Assembly (NCBI GenBank): GCA_938038815.1
Contig: CALHTF010000133.1
Coordinates: 1-43,531, forward strand
Direction: 5' to 3'
Origin: an uncultured Acidimicrobiales bacterium
Lineage (GTDB): Bacteria; Actinomycetota; Acidimicrobiia; Acidimicrobiales; SHLQ01
Length of the DNA stretch: 43,531 bases
The notes under the pieces were generated by a model. The model was not told where the DNA came from and did not search any database. It was given only the letters and a program-made list of their open reading frames with translations. The stretch's first letter is position 1, and every line of letters starts with the position of its first letter. Position numbers and translations under genes: made by a program. Positions 1-10,891 of the stretch are shown piece by piece.

Positions 1-1814
1 GCGGCGTCGATCTCCACGAATGGTCGGCCCTCTTGGGGGAGGTGCTTCGACAAACCGGAGTAGGAAGTGTTGAGGAAGCGGGTGTGTTGCTTGGGGGACG
101 CCAGCATCAACGGGAAGGTTGCCTGAAGGTCGGACCCGATACCTTCGGTGGCCGGGGTGAACGTTGGCAGGCGGGGAAGACCCAAATCGACCAGGCGGTC
201 GCTGGCGAGCTCGGCCTTGCCCGACTCGGTGGCGAACCCGCCTTCGGCGTACGGGTTTAGCTCGTCGTCAACATCGATGCGAACGAACCCGGTGCGGCGA
301 AGCTCGTCGATGTCGAGCCCCGAGAGTGCTTGGTCGAGTAGTTCTTCGTCGGACTCATACAGTTCGGGTTCGGTGAACCCCATCGCCTTCGAAAGCCGGC
401 GCCACAGCTCGGTGTTGGGCACGGCTTCGCCGAGAGGAGCGATTGCTGGCTCGTTCCAGCCAAGGTTGAGGTGACCCCACGCGGGCACCACATCGAACTG
501 TTCGAGTTGGGTGGCTGCCGGGAAGATGACATCGGCGTAGGCGGCGGTGTCGTTCATAAACTGTTCGCTCACCACGGTGAAGAGATCGTCGCGCAGCAGG
601 CCGCGGCGGGTGGTGGCCGAGTTGGGTACGGTCACCGCCGGGTTGCCGTTCCACACGAACAACCCTTGCACGGGCGGGTCGTCGAGTTCGGTCAACGCTC
701 GACCGAGGTGGTTCATGCTCACGCCACGCCGTTCGGCGCCGCCGGTGAGGTTCGGCCGGTCGAACGCGGTGAAGTCGATGTTGTTGTCGAACCAGTGGCC
801 GACACTCTTCGACAGCGCACCACCACGTTGGCGCCAGGCCCCGGTGAGCACCGGCAGGCAGGCGATCGTGCGGAAGAACATGGCGCCATGTTCGTGATGC
901 TCGGCGCCGATCAGGGTCGAGATGAACGAGTGAGTACTTTCGCCGTACATCGTTGCCAGCCGCTCGATGTCGGTTGCCGGGACACCGCAGGTGGCCGAGG
1001 CAGCTTCGGGTGTCCACGACTCGACATGGGCTTTCAGTTCGTCGTACCCGACGCTGTGTTGGTCGACGTAGTCGAGGTCGACGTGACCGTCACGAATCAA
1101 CACATGCATCACGCCGAGCATCAACGCCACATCCGTGCCCGGGAGCGGCTGGATGAACCAGTCGGCGGCTTCGGCGGTTGCGGTCCGGAGGGTGTCGATG
1201 ACCACCACGGGTGCGCCGTTGTTGTCGCGAGCCTGCTCGATGAACGGCCACAGGTGGCGGTTGGTCAGCTTTGGGTTGGTGGCCCAAACGATCGCCAGGT
1301 CGGCCAGGGCGATGTTGGCTGGTTCGGCGGCCAGGCTCGAACCGTAGGTCAGTGCGATCCCGGCGCTGGCGGTCCCGCCGCACAACGTGCCGGTTCGGCG
1401 ACTCGAACCGAGCTTGGCGAAGAACCGCCGATCGAGCGAACTCTCCTGAAGGAGTCCTTGGGTGCCGGCGTCCCACCACGGCAGGATCGCTTGCCCACCG
1501 TGTGGCCCGTCGAGAATCTCGCGCAACCGGTCGGTAACCATGGCCAGCGCTTCGTCCCACGAGGCGGTGCGGAACTCGCCCGAACCTTTGGCTCCGGTGC
1601 GAATCATCGGGCGCAGGATGCGGTCGGGGTTGTACACCCGGTCGACAAATTTGTTGACCTTCGGGCACAACTCGCCCTGGGAGAACGGATGGTTGGGATT
1701 GCCGCGTAGCTTCACCACAACCGGTGTGTCGTGGTCGTTGTCCTCGACCGTCGCGATCCAGCCGCAGGTATCGGGGCAGTCGTGATGGCAGGTGCCGAGG
1801 ACGGTGTGGGTCAT
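1..1814 (-). CDS. Molybdopterin-dependent oxidoreductase, C-terminus cut by window edge
   Basis: Large catalytic subunit of the bis-MGD molybdopterin family; substrate unknown. Reading from an ATG at 1814, 604 codons are visible with no stop. The N-terminus has a 4Fe-4S binding pattern: C9, C13 and C17 in CHHDCPDTC, and C50 in GELCPK. C145 in TGTLCGGTAS is a candidate molybdenum ligand. The usual core follows, including an asparagine-rich stretch typical of the pterin sites (VWNGNPAV). The last visible part, PLMLASPKQHTRFLNTSYS, opens the dinucleotide-binding C-terminal domain, so roughly 100-150 residues are missing. No Tat signal is visible, which suggests a cytoplasmic enzyme. No partner subunit is seen in the window. 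Formate dehydrogenase-like or a BisC/thiosulfate reductase-like role are both possible. Confidence 0.88.
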   Translation of the reverse strand, partial: MTHTVLGTCHHDCPDTCGWIATVEDNDHDTPVVVKLRGNPNHPFSQGELCPKVNKFVDRVYNPDRILRPMIRTGAKGSGEFRTASWDEALAMVTDRLREILDGPHGGQAILPWWDAGTQGLLQESSLDRRFFAKLGSSRRTGTLCGGTASAGIALTYGSSLAAEPANIALADLAIVWATNPKLTNRHLWPFIEQARDNNGAPVVVIDTLRTATAEAADWFIQPLPGTDVALMLGVMHVLIRDGHVDLDYVDQHSVGYDELKAHVESWTPEAASATCGVPATDIERLATMYGESTHSFISTLIGAEHHEHGAMFFRTIACLPVLTGAWRQRGGALSKSVGHWFDNNIDFTAFDRPNLTGGAERRGVSMNHLGRALTELDDPPVQGLFVWNGNPAVTVPNSATTRRGLLRDDLFTVVSEQFMNDTAAYADVIFPAATQLEQFDVVPAWGHLNLGWNEPAIAPLGEAVPNTELWRRLSKAMGFTEPELYESDEELLDQALSGLDIDELRRTGFVRIDVDDELNPYAEGGFATESGKAELASDRLVDLGLPRLPTFTPATEGIGSDLQATFPLMLASPKQHTRFLNTSYSGLSKHLPQEGRPFVEIDA

Positions 1815-1873
1815 GGCACGAACCTACTGCGGCGCCCGCCGCAATGGCGACGTGTTTGCCAGGCTGGTGTGGC

Positions 1874-2350
1874 CTACTCGGCGTCGATGGTAAGAACCAT
1901 CTTCTTCAGCACCATCTCGGTTTGCACGATGCCCTGGCCCGGGCGAAGCACCAGTGCGGTCATCGACAGGTCGCAGCCGGTGTGTTTGCGAGGAAGCTTG
2001 ATGGTGAACTCGCCCTTTTCTTTCTTCTCTACGGTGACCATACCGTCGTAGGGTTTCCACACCGGGTCGCCGTCTTCGAAGTAGCAGTTCGACGATGCGA
2101 CATAGTTCGCTTCGAGGACCGACTTGTCCTTGATGTCGATGGTGAAGGTGGCTTTGCGTTGGCCGGCTTCGGCGTAGTGGTACACGGTTCCCGAGGCGTT
2201 GAACTGTCCGCTCGAGTTCTTCACCACGACGACGCTTGCCTTCTCTAGGTTGCCGTCACCGACGATTTCGCCAAGGCCATAGGCGGCGGTAGCGAAGGCC
2301 ACCACAAGGGCGGCGGCGGTGATGAGGATGAGTGATGAGCGTCGCTTCAT
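1874..2350 (-). CDS. Exported protein of unknown function
   Basis: I do not recognise this 158-residue protein. The frame opens further upstream, but the ATG at 2350 is preferred: it follows a GGAGAG ribosome site about 7 nt upstream and starts a canonical signal peptide (MKRRSS, a hydrophobic stretch, then about residue 26). The mature part is mostly beta-type sequence with two cysteines (in SSNCYFEDGD and HTGCDLS) that could form a disulphide outside the membrane. It ends with basic and hydrophobic strands (VLKKMVLTID). The 59-bp gap to the oxidoreductase start allows one transcript, but nothing links the functions. Secretion is inferred from the signal sequence only. Confidence 0.7.
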   Translation of the reverse strand: MKRRSSLILITAAALVVAFATAAYGLGEIVGDGNLEKASVVVVKNSSGQFNASGTVYHYAEAGQRKATFTIDIKDKSVLEANYVASSNCYFEDGDPVWKPYDGMVTVEKKEKGEFTIKLPRKHTGCDLSMTALVLRPGQGIVQTEMVLKKMVLTIDAE

Positions 2351-2470
2351 GGCTGCTTCTCTCCGGACATAGCGGGGGGGATATGTGATTTTCATGGTAC
2401 TTCGTTACACGTCATTAACTCAATTTGGGGCGTTACAAACTGTCGGGGTCACGGTGGGTAGGCCAAAACG

Positions 2471-2506
2471 ACAGCCAAGCCGACCCCGAAGGGCCGGCTT
2501 GGCTGT
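2471..2506 (-). terminator. Hairpin terminator of sodN
   Basis: A perfect 12-bp stem (ACAGCCAAGCCG at 2471-2482 with its complement at 2495-2506) encloses a 12-nt loop. It lies just past the sodN stop. Read on the minus strand it is followed by CGTTTTGG, a weak U-tract, so it fits a factor-independent terminator. Confidence 0.7.
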
Positions 2507-2525
2507 AACGAGATTGTTGCGCGGG

Positions 2526-2936
2526 CTAGTTCTTGGTTGCCCAGAAGATCTCGTCGATGCCGGCGATGGCCGACAGCAGTTCGTCGGCCTTGGCGACGTC
2601 GGTGGTCTTCTTTACTTCGCCGGCCAGCTTCGTTGCTTCCCAGAACAGGGTGTGCAGCTCGGGGTGCGCTTCCAGGTGTGGGGGCTTGAAGTAGTCGGTC
2701 CAGAGAACCCAGAGGTGATGCTTGACCATTTCGGCGCGCTCTTCTTTGATCGCTACGGCGCGTGCTTTGAAGTCGTGGTCGTCGGTGCCGGCGTACTTCT
2801 CCATGCAACCTTTGACCGACTCGGCCTCGATGCGAGCCTGTGCCGGGTCATAGACACCACAGGGAAGATCGCAGTGAGCCGACACCGAAGCGGGGGCCGA
2901 GAAGTAGTCGAGAAAGCGAAGTGCGGTATTCAGCAT
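2526..2936 (-). CDS. sodN: Nickel superoxide dismutase
   Basis: Disproportionates superoxide to hydrogen peroxide and oxygen using a Ni centre. The 136-residue precursor has a 20-residue leader followed by the diagnostic nickel hook HCDLPCGVYDP (residues 21-31). Cleavage before His21 exposes the His1, Cys2 and Cys6 ligands. The rest is the helical core expected of Ni-SOD (ARIEAESVK, HHLWVLWTDYFK), at normal family length. A GAGGAG ribosome site lies 8 nt before the ATG. The divergent neighbour is the maturation protease SodX. A small inverted repeat CACCG-AAAA-CGGTG (2950-2963) lies just upstream of the ribosome site and could be regulatory, for example for a nickel-responsive Fur-type repressor, but I see no firm match. 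The identification is very secure. Confidence 0.97.
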   Translation of the reverse strand: MLNTALRFLDYFSAPASVSAHCDLPCGVYDPAQARIEAESVKGCMEKYAGTDDHDFKARAVAIKEERAEMVKHHLWVLWTDYFKPPHLEAHPELHTLFWEATKLAGEVKKTTDVAKADELLSAIAGIDEIFWATKN

Positions 2937-3082
2937 TGTTTGGTCTCCTCACCGAAAACGGTGCCAGATGATGGTGATGAGATGACTCTAGCCTTGGTTC
3001 GCCACAGGTCGAACCCGAAGCGCCGCTTTCTGAGATTTTGTTCGGCGATTACCGCGTGCGTCGGTGCGTTAGGTTTGCCAAG

Positions 3083-3424
3083 ATGATGGCCATGCCACGG
3101 GGAGCGATCGGAGTCGGACCAACCGCGATGCTCCGCCGATTTATCGTCGAGGGCGAGTCGATGATGCCCACCTACGTACCCGGCGACCGCTTGCTGGTCC
3201 TTCGTATTGGCCGGCGACCACGCATTGGCGATGTGGTGGTGGTGGTCGATCCGCGCACGTTCGGTACCGACGCCGAACGCGAGATCGTCAAGCGGGTGAC
3301 CGATCAATTCGCCGATGGGTCGCTCGAGGTCGCGGGCGACAATCTCCAAGCCAGCACCGATTCGCGTACCTTTGGTCCGGTCCCGAAGTCGCACGTTCGC
3401 GGTCGAGTGCTGCGCAGGTATTAG
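3083..3424 (+). CDS. sodX: Ni-SOD maturation protease, S26 family
   Basis: Small LexA/signal-peptidase-like serine protease that removes the SodN leader so that the nickel hook can form. Counting from the ATG at 3083 (113 residues), the catalytic serine is S26 in VEGESMMPT and the general-base lysine is K70 in EIVKRV; the GDRLLV and GDVVVVVDP strands are typical of S26. There is no membrane anchor, in line with cytoplasmic SodX. The start is uncertain: 3038, 3083, 3092 or 3128 are possible. I favour 3083 because a TAnnnT box (TAGGTT, 3070-3075) lies 7 nt upstream, compatible with leaderless transcription; 3128 would begin right at the conserved domain. Divergent pairing with sodN supports the assignment. 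Confidence 0.9.
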   Translation: MMAMPRGAIGVGPTAMLRRFIVEGESMMPTYVPGDRLLVLRIGRRPRIGDVVVVVDPRTFGTDAEREIVKRVTDQFADGSLEVAGDNLQASTDSRTFGPVPKSHVRGRVLRRY

Positions 3425-3435
3425 CCCGGTGGGCG

Positions 3436-4467
3436 TTAGCTGATGATCTCGCGGAGCTTGGCCAACATGGCGACCGGGTCGCCGCCGACTGGGGTGACGT
3501 TGAGGGTGGTTACACCGGCTTCAGCGAACGCGGCCACCTTCTCTTTGATGTAGCCCTCGTCGCCACAAAGCGACGGACCTTCGAGCATGGCGTCGGGTAC
3601 TGCGGCGGCGGCTTCGTCTTTGTTGCCATCGAGGTACAGGTCCTGGATGGTTTTCGCTTCGCCCTCAAAGCCGTAGTTGCAGGCCAACTCGTTGTAGAAG
3701 TTCTTGCCGCGGGCGCCCATGCCGCCTACGTAAAGCGCAACGCTCGGTCGGCCGTACTCGCGGTACTTGGTCGAGTCGTCGCCGATCGACAACAAACCGC
3801 CGGCGGCGATTTCGAGCTTGCCAAGCGACTCGTCGCGCTTGGCTTTGCCGCGGTCGAGGTCGTCGCCCCATACGTTGCCGTACAGCTCGGGGATGAACAT
3901 AAAGGGAAGCCAGCCGTTGCAGAGTTCGGCGGTCATTTCGACACTCTTGGGACCCAGGGCCGCCACATGCACCGGGATGTCGGGGCGCACCATGTGGTTG
4001 ATGATCTTCAGCGGCTTGCCGAGCCCGGTTCCCTGGTCGGCAGGCAGTGGCAGGGTGACGGTTTTGCCTTCGTATTCGAGCTTTTCGCGCTTCCACGCCA
4101 TACGGCAGACCTCGATGGTCTCGCGGACTCGGGTCAGCGGCATCTTGTACGGCATGCCGTGGAAACCTTCGATCACCTGCGGGCCAGAGGCGCCGAGGCC
4201 AAGTTCGAACCGGCCACCGCTCAGGGCGTCGAGGCCGGCTGCGGTCTGGGCCATCGCGGCTGGGGTGCGGCTAAACACGTTGAGGATGGCCGAGCCGAGG
4301 GTGATCGTTTCGGTCTTGGCGGCCAGGTAACCCAGCAGGCTGACGCCATCGAATCCGTACGCCTCAGGCACCCAAGCCATGTCGACGCCCGCGGCCTCGA
4401 GGTTCTGGATGTACTTAGCGACCTCTACTGGGTCGTCGGCGTAGTTAACGAAGGTTGCGATTTTCAT
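3436..4467 (-). CDS. LLM-class F420-dependent oxidoreductase
   Basis: A 343-residue bacterial-luciferase-like TIM-barrel enzyme, probably using reduced coenzyme F420 (or FMN) to reduce or oxidise an unknown substrate. Family features are visible in order: an N-terminal strand MKIATFVNYA, AWVPEAYGFDG, TETITLGSAILNVFSRTP, LSGGRFELGLGASGPQVIEG (the cofactor phosphate region), VPVHVAALGP-type strand (IPVHVAALGPKS), and a C-terminal VTTLNVTPVGGDPV. The length is normal. It ends 12 bp past sodX on the opposite strand and is divergent from mutA across 92 bp. Such genes are abundant in actinobacteria and the substrate cannot be read from sequence. Confidence 0.9.
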   Translation of the reverse strand: MKIATFVNYADDPVEVAKYIQNLEAAGVDMAWVPEAYGFDGVSLLGYLAAKTETITLGSAILNVFSRTPAAMAQTAAGLDALSGGRFELGLGASGPQVIEGFHGMPYKMPLTRVRETIEVCRMAWKREKLEYEGKTVTLPLPADQGTGLGKPLKIINHMVRPDIPVHVAALGPKSVEMTAELCNGWLPFMFIPELYGNVWGDDLDRGKAKRDESLGKLEIAAGGLLSIGDDSTKYREYGRPSVALYVGGMGARGKNFYNELACNYGFEGEAKTIQDLYLDGNKDEAAAAVPDAMLEGPSLCGDEGYIKEKVAAFAEAGVTTLNVTPVGGDPVAMLAKLREIIS

Positions 4468-4559
4468 ACCGCTTGTTTACGCGACCCACGCCGAAAACGC
4501 ACGTTGGGCCGACCTATCGTCTTCCTCCTCGCGCGGTGCGGTCGCTAGCATCGGCGGTA

Positions 4560-6421
4560 ATGACGACAGAACCGGTGCAATCCTCCGCTGACGGCAACTT
4601 GGCGCTCGGCGCCGAGTTTCCAACACCGAGCCACGACGAGTGGGTCGAACTCGCCACCAAGGTGTTGAAGGGGAAGGCACCCGATTCGCTGACCGTCACC
4701 ACGGCCGACGGGATAGGTATCCCACCGTTGTTTGTGAGCGACGAGAGCCGGGGCGATTCCGGGTTGCCCGGGTCGGCACCCTTTACTCGCGGGTCGGCGG
4801 CGCTCGGCCGCACCGACGGGGCGTGGGATGTTCGCCAGCAGCACGACGACCCCGACCTCGGTCGAGCCAACCAGGCGATTCTCGACGACCTTGAGCGGGG
4901 CGCAACGTCGCTGGTGCTCGATGTCGATCGGCTCGGTGTCGACAGCGCAGCCGATCTCGAATCGTTGCTCGCTGGGGTGTATCTCGACCTCATCGGTGTG
5001 CACCTCACCAGCTCTACCGGCGGACTGACGGCCGCTCGCCACCTCGTCGACGTATGGAAGAAAGGCTCGGCGCCCGCCTCGGCGTTGGTCGGCAATCTCG
5101 GTGTCGACCCGCTGGCGACGGCTGCTCGCCACGGCATCGAGGCCGATGTTTCGATGGTGGTCGAGGCGGCGACTCTCGCGGCGGAGTTCGAAGCGGTGCG
5201 GCCGGTCATGGTCGACACCTCGGTGTATGCCGATGCGGGGGCGAGCGACGCGCAACAGCTCGCCTATTCGCTCGCGACCGGAGTCGCCTATCTGCGCGAG
5301 CTCACCACGGCCGGCACCTCGATCGACGACGCATGCAACGCTCTGGCATTCCGGTTCTCGATCGACACCGACCAGTTCGCTGGTATCGCCAAGCTCCGTG
5401 CCGCTCGCCGGATCTGGGCGCGGGTGTGCGAGGCATCGGGCGCCGCCGCACAAGGTCAACAACAAAACGCCGTCACCGCCTCAGCGATGATGACCACCGC
5501 CGACCCCTGGGTGAACCTGCTCCGGGTCACGGTGGCCACCTTCGCCGCCGCAACGGGTGGAGCCGACTCGATCACCACCCAGCCGTTCGATTCTGCGCTC
5601 GGTGTGAGCGACGATTTCGCCCGGCGGTTGGCCCGCAACACCCAACTGCTGTTGCTCGAAGAGTCCAACCTGGGTCGGGTGGTCGACCCGGCCGGTGGCT
5701 CCTGGTACGTCGAACAACTCACCGACGATCTCGCCGCCAAAGCGTGGGATATCTTCCAACAGATCGAGGCGGCGGGCGGCATGGCGTCGGCGATCTCATC
5801 GGGCATGGTCGCCGAACAGATCGCTGCGTCGGCCGAGTTCGTGGCCGACCGAGTCGCCAAGCGCAAAGCAGCGATCACCGGCGTGTCGGAGTTTCCCAAC
5901 ATCGACGAGGTGTTGCCGGAACGAGACACCCGGGCCGCCGAGGTCGCTGACGGCTTGTCGTTGCGCCGTCGCTCCGAGCCCTTCGAACGGCTGCGGTCGA
6001 GTGCGGCAGGGGCCGCACCGGCGCCCACGATCTTCTTGGCCAACCTCGGTACCGTTGCCGAGAACACGGCTCGGGCAACCTACGCCCAGAACTTCTTTGA
6101 GGTCGCCGGTATCAAGGGCCTCGCCAACGATGGCTTCGCCACCGCTGCCGACACGGCGACCGCCTTCGTCGAGTCGGGGGCGCAGCTGGCGGTGATCTGT
6201 TCGGCCGATCCGGTGTACGCCGAGCTAGCCGCACCGGCGGCCGAAGCATTGAAGACCGCCGGCGCCACGAGGGTGTACCTGGCAGGCCGACCCGGCGACC
6301 ATGAAGCAGCATGGACCGCCGCCGGAGTCGACGAGTACATCCACATCGGCGTCGATGTGCTCGCCACCCTCGACCGAGCACTCACCACCCTGGGCATTTC
6401 TTCGGACGGAACGAGCAACGC

Positions 6422-6425
<4 letters not shown>
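4560..6425 (+). CDS. mutA: Methylmalonyl-CoA mutase small subunit
   Basis: Small (beta) subunit of the heterodimeric adenosylcobalamin-dependent methylmalonyl-CoA mutase, interconverting (R)-methylmalonyl-CoA and succinyl-CoA. The open frame extends back to 4455, but the conserved protein begins at the ATG at 4560 (MTTEPVQSS), giving 621 residues. The TIM-barrel part is recognisable ([31 protein letters not shown]). The C-terminal domain keeps the cobalamin-domain fold but lacks the DxHxxG B12 motif: [19 protein letters not shown] replaces it, as expected for the non-catalytic subunit. Its stop overlaps the mutB start (ATGA), so translation is coupled to give equal subunits. Confidence 0.96.
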
Positions 6426-8586
<2,161 letters not shown>

Positions 8587-8590
<4 letters not shown>

Positions 8591-9567
8591 GCACGCCCGA
8601 CATCGACAGCTTGGTCGAGGGCGTCCTGGCCCGAAACCGCACTTCGATCGGCCGAGCGATCACGCTGGTCGAGAGCAGCCATCCCGACCATGTGGCCGAT
8701 GCGCAGGTACTACTCGGTCAACTGTTGCCCCACAGTGGCAACGCCCACCGGGTGGGGATCACCGGTGTTCCGGGCGTCGGCAAGAGCACGTTCATCGAAA
8801 CGCTCGGCACCAACCTCACCGCCGCCGGTCACCGGGTTGCGGTTCTGGCCGTCGACCCTACGAGCTCGCGCACCGGCGGCAGTATCTTGGGCGACAAGAC
8901 CCGCATGTCGAAGCTGGCGATCGACGAGGCAGCCTTTATTCGGCCGTCGCCAACGTCGGGAACCCTGGGTGGCGTTGGTCGCTCGACGCGCGAGTCGATC
9001 GTGGTTCTCGAAGCGGCGGGTTTCGATGTGGTGCTGGTCGAGACGGTCGGCGTCGGCCAGAGCGAAACGGTCGTCGCCGAGATGGTCGATTTCTTCTTGG
9101 TGCTGATGCTTTCGGGGGCCGGCGATGAGTTACAGGGAATCAAGAAGGGCGTGCTTGAGTTGGCCGACATGATCGCCGTGAACAAGGCCGATGGCGACAA
9201 CGAAATGCCCGCCCGATCCGCCGCCCGTGATTATCAGGCCGCCCTGCGGTTGACCCACCCGGTGTCGCCCAACTGGACCCCGCCGGTGGTCACCTGCAGC
9301 GGCCTCTCGGGTACCGGTATCGACACGTTGTGGGACCAGATCGAACTCCATCGCCGAACCCTCACCGAGTCGGGTGAAATCGCCGCTCGCCGCGAGCAAC
9401 AACAGGTCGATTGGTTGTGGTCGTTGGTCGACGAACAACAATCGACCAGGCTCCGAGCCCACGATGGGGTAGCCGCCCTCTGGCACGACCTAGAACCAAA
9501 GGTCCGAGCCGGAGAAGTAACCCCAACCTCCGCAGCACTCCAACTGCTAACCGCCTACCAGAACTAG
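8587..9567 (+). CDS. meaB: MeaB-type G3E GTPase, mutase chaperone
   Basis: GTPase that gates adenosylcobalamin loading and protects methylmalonyl-CoA mutase from inactivation (MeaB/ArgK family), 326 residues. Visible motifs: Walker [10 protein letters not shown] (around residue 60), the Mg and switch regions [27 protein letters not shown] (G3-type), and NKADGDNE giving guanine specificity. The GTG start overlaps the mutB stop, completing a mutA-mutB-meaB operon. The C-terminus carries the dimerisation-arm type helix ([13 protein letters not shown]). The last 4 bp overlap the end of the convergent citrate synthase gene, so the two transcripts run tail to tail. Confidence 0.96.
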
Positions 9568-10766
9568 CTGTCGAGTGAGGCGGGGCCTATGTAGCGGGCT
9601 TGGGGGCGGAAGCGGACCGGCGGTTCTTGGTATTCCTCTAGGGCGTGGGCGAGCCAGCCGACGGTCCGGCCGATAGCAAAGATCGCTTCCCCGGCGTCAG
9701 GGGCCATGCCGGCGAAGAATGTGAGCGCCCCCATCGCATAATCGATATTGGGCAGTACCGGGGTTCGGGTGGTGACGATCTTGACCAGCTCGACCATGGG
9801 CGCGAGCCGCTCGTCGTTTCGGTAGGCCTGTTGAATCTCGCCGAACAGAATCTCGAACCGGGGGTCGCCGTCTTTGTACACGGTGTGGCCAAACCCGGGT
9901 ACCCGCTCGCCTCGGCGGAGCACTTCGCTCACCGCCTGTTGCGCCGACCCCAACTCTTCGGTTCGCAGGAACAGTTGGTGCACGTGGCCGCTGGCCGCTC
10001 CGTGCAGGGGCCCGCCCAAGGCTCCCAGACCGGCGGTCACCACCGAATACGGATCGGCCCGAACCGACGCAGCGACCCGCGCCGCAAAGGTCGACGTGGC
10101 CAGGCCGTGATCGGCGATGAGGATGAGCGCCGTGTTCAACAGCGCGAGGTCATTGCGTCGACCCTTGATGGGGGAGAGGCGTGGCCAAAGCTGCGCTGCA
10201 ACCGACGACTCGTCCTTGGCGGTGTTCTTGTCGTCGGCGAGCAAGGGCAGAGCCATCACCATGGCGGCGATGAGTTGGCGGCCCGCGCCGGCGACCGCCG
10301 ATGGGCTGAGATCGGCCCGCATCGAGTCGGTGGTGGCCGCCGCGGCCACGCTTGCTCGGAGTCGGTCGACGTACAGTGCGTCGCTCGACAGTGCCTTGCC
10401 TACCCGTTGAGCCGTCTTCACCGCGGACCCCGAGAACGACCATTCGTGGTGATCGGTCATCCAGATGTGCGAAGCGATCTCCTCAAACGGCCGATCGACA
10501 CACCGCGTAAGCGGTTCTCCCCGGTAGCCGAGGTGTTCGGTATGCACCCGAGTCACGCTCGACTCGATCGCCGCATCGATCTCGCCCCGACGTTTCTTGC
10601 GACGACCACTCGACAGGGCATCGACTTCCTCGGCGTCGAAGAGGCTGTGGCGGCCATCGACCGCCCGCTGACGGTCGAGCTGACCTCGACTTACGTACGC
10701 GTAGACGGTCGCCTTCTTCACGCCCAAGCGGGCGGCGGCCTCGTCAGCATCGATCAATTCCGGCAT
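9564..10766 (-). CDS. Citrate/2-methylcitrate synthase with N-terminal HTH domain
   Basis: Condenses oxaloacetate with acetyl-CoA or propionyl-CoA. The ATG at 10766 gives 400 residues; upstream codons in the frame look non-coding. Residues 1-50 form an excisionase/MerR-like helix-turn-helix (LIDADEAAARLGVKKATVYA, then VDGRHSLFDAEEV), and a basic linker SGRRKKRRGE follows. The citrate synthase fold then shows all three catalytic residues: His in GPLHGAASG, His in GFGHTVYKDGDPRF and Asp in NIDYAMGAL. Its position beside the methylmalonyl-CoA operon and another citrate synthase suggests a methylcitrate role, but substrate preference cannot be read here. HTH fusions of this type exist in actinobacterial annotations; whether the domain binds DNA is unknown. 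Confidence 0.88.
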   Translation of the reverse strand: MPELIDADEAAARLGVKKATVYAYVSRGQLDRQRAVDGRHSLFDAEEVDALSSGRRKKRRGEIDAAIESSVTRVHTEHLGYRGEPLTRCVDRPFEEIASHIWMTDHHEWSFSGSAVKTAQRVGKALSSDALYVDRLRASVAAAATTDSMRADLSPSAVAGAGRQLIAAMVMALPLLADDKNTAKDESSVAAQLWPRLSPIKGRRNDLALLNTALILIADHGLATSTFAARVAASVRADPYSVVTAGLGALGGPLHGAASGHVHQLFLRTEELGSAQQAVSEVLRRGERVPGFGHTVYKDGDPRFEILFGEIQQAYRNDERLAPMVELVKIVTTRTPVLPNIDYAMGALTFFAGMAPDAGEAIFAIGRTVGWLAHALEEYQEPPVRFRPQARYIGPASLDS

Positions 10767-10840
10767 GAAACAACCCTTGCAAATGGTCTCTTCACATAGT
10801 GCGCCTCGTCGGCCCACCTTTGTACATTGATCGTCGCAAT

Positions 10841-10864
10841 GTTGACAAAATCAATATTGTCAAC
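10841..10864. promoter_or_regulatory. 24-bp palindromic operator between two citrate synthase genes
   Basis: Perfect 8-bp arms, GTTGACAA (10841-10848) and TTGTCAAC (10857-10864), flank 8 central bases. The left arm contains TTGACA, a consensus -35 element for the rightward gene, with TATGGG at 10866-10871 as a poor -10 after 18 bp. The symmetry gives a TTGACA on the minus strand too. This looks like a shared operator over divergent promoters. Confidence 0.6.
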
Positions 10865-10891
10865 CTATGGGGCGACTGGCACGTTGGAGGT

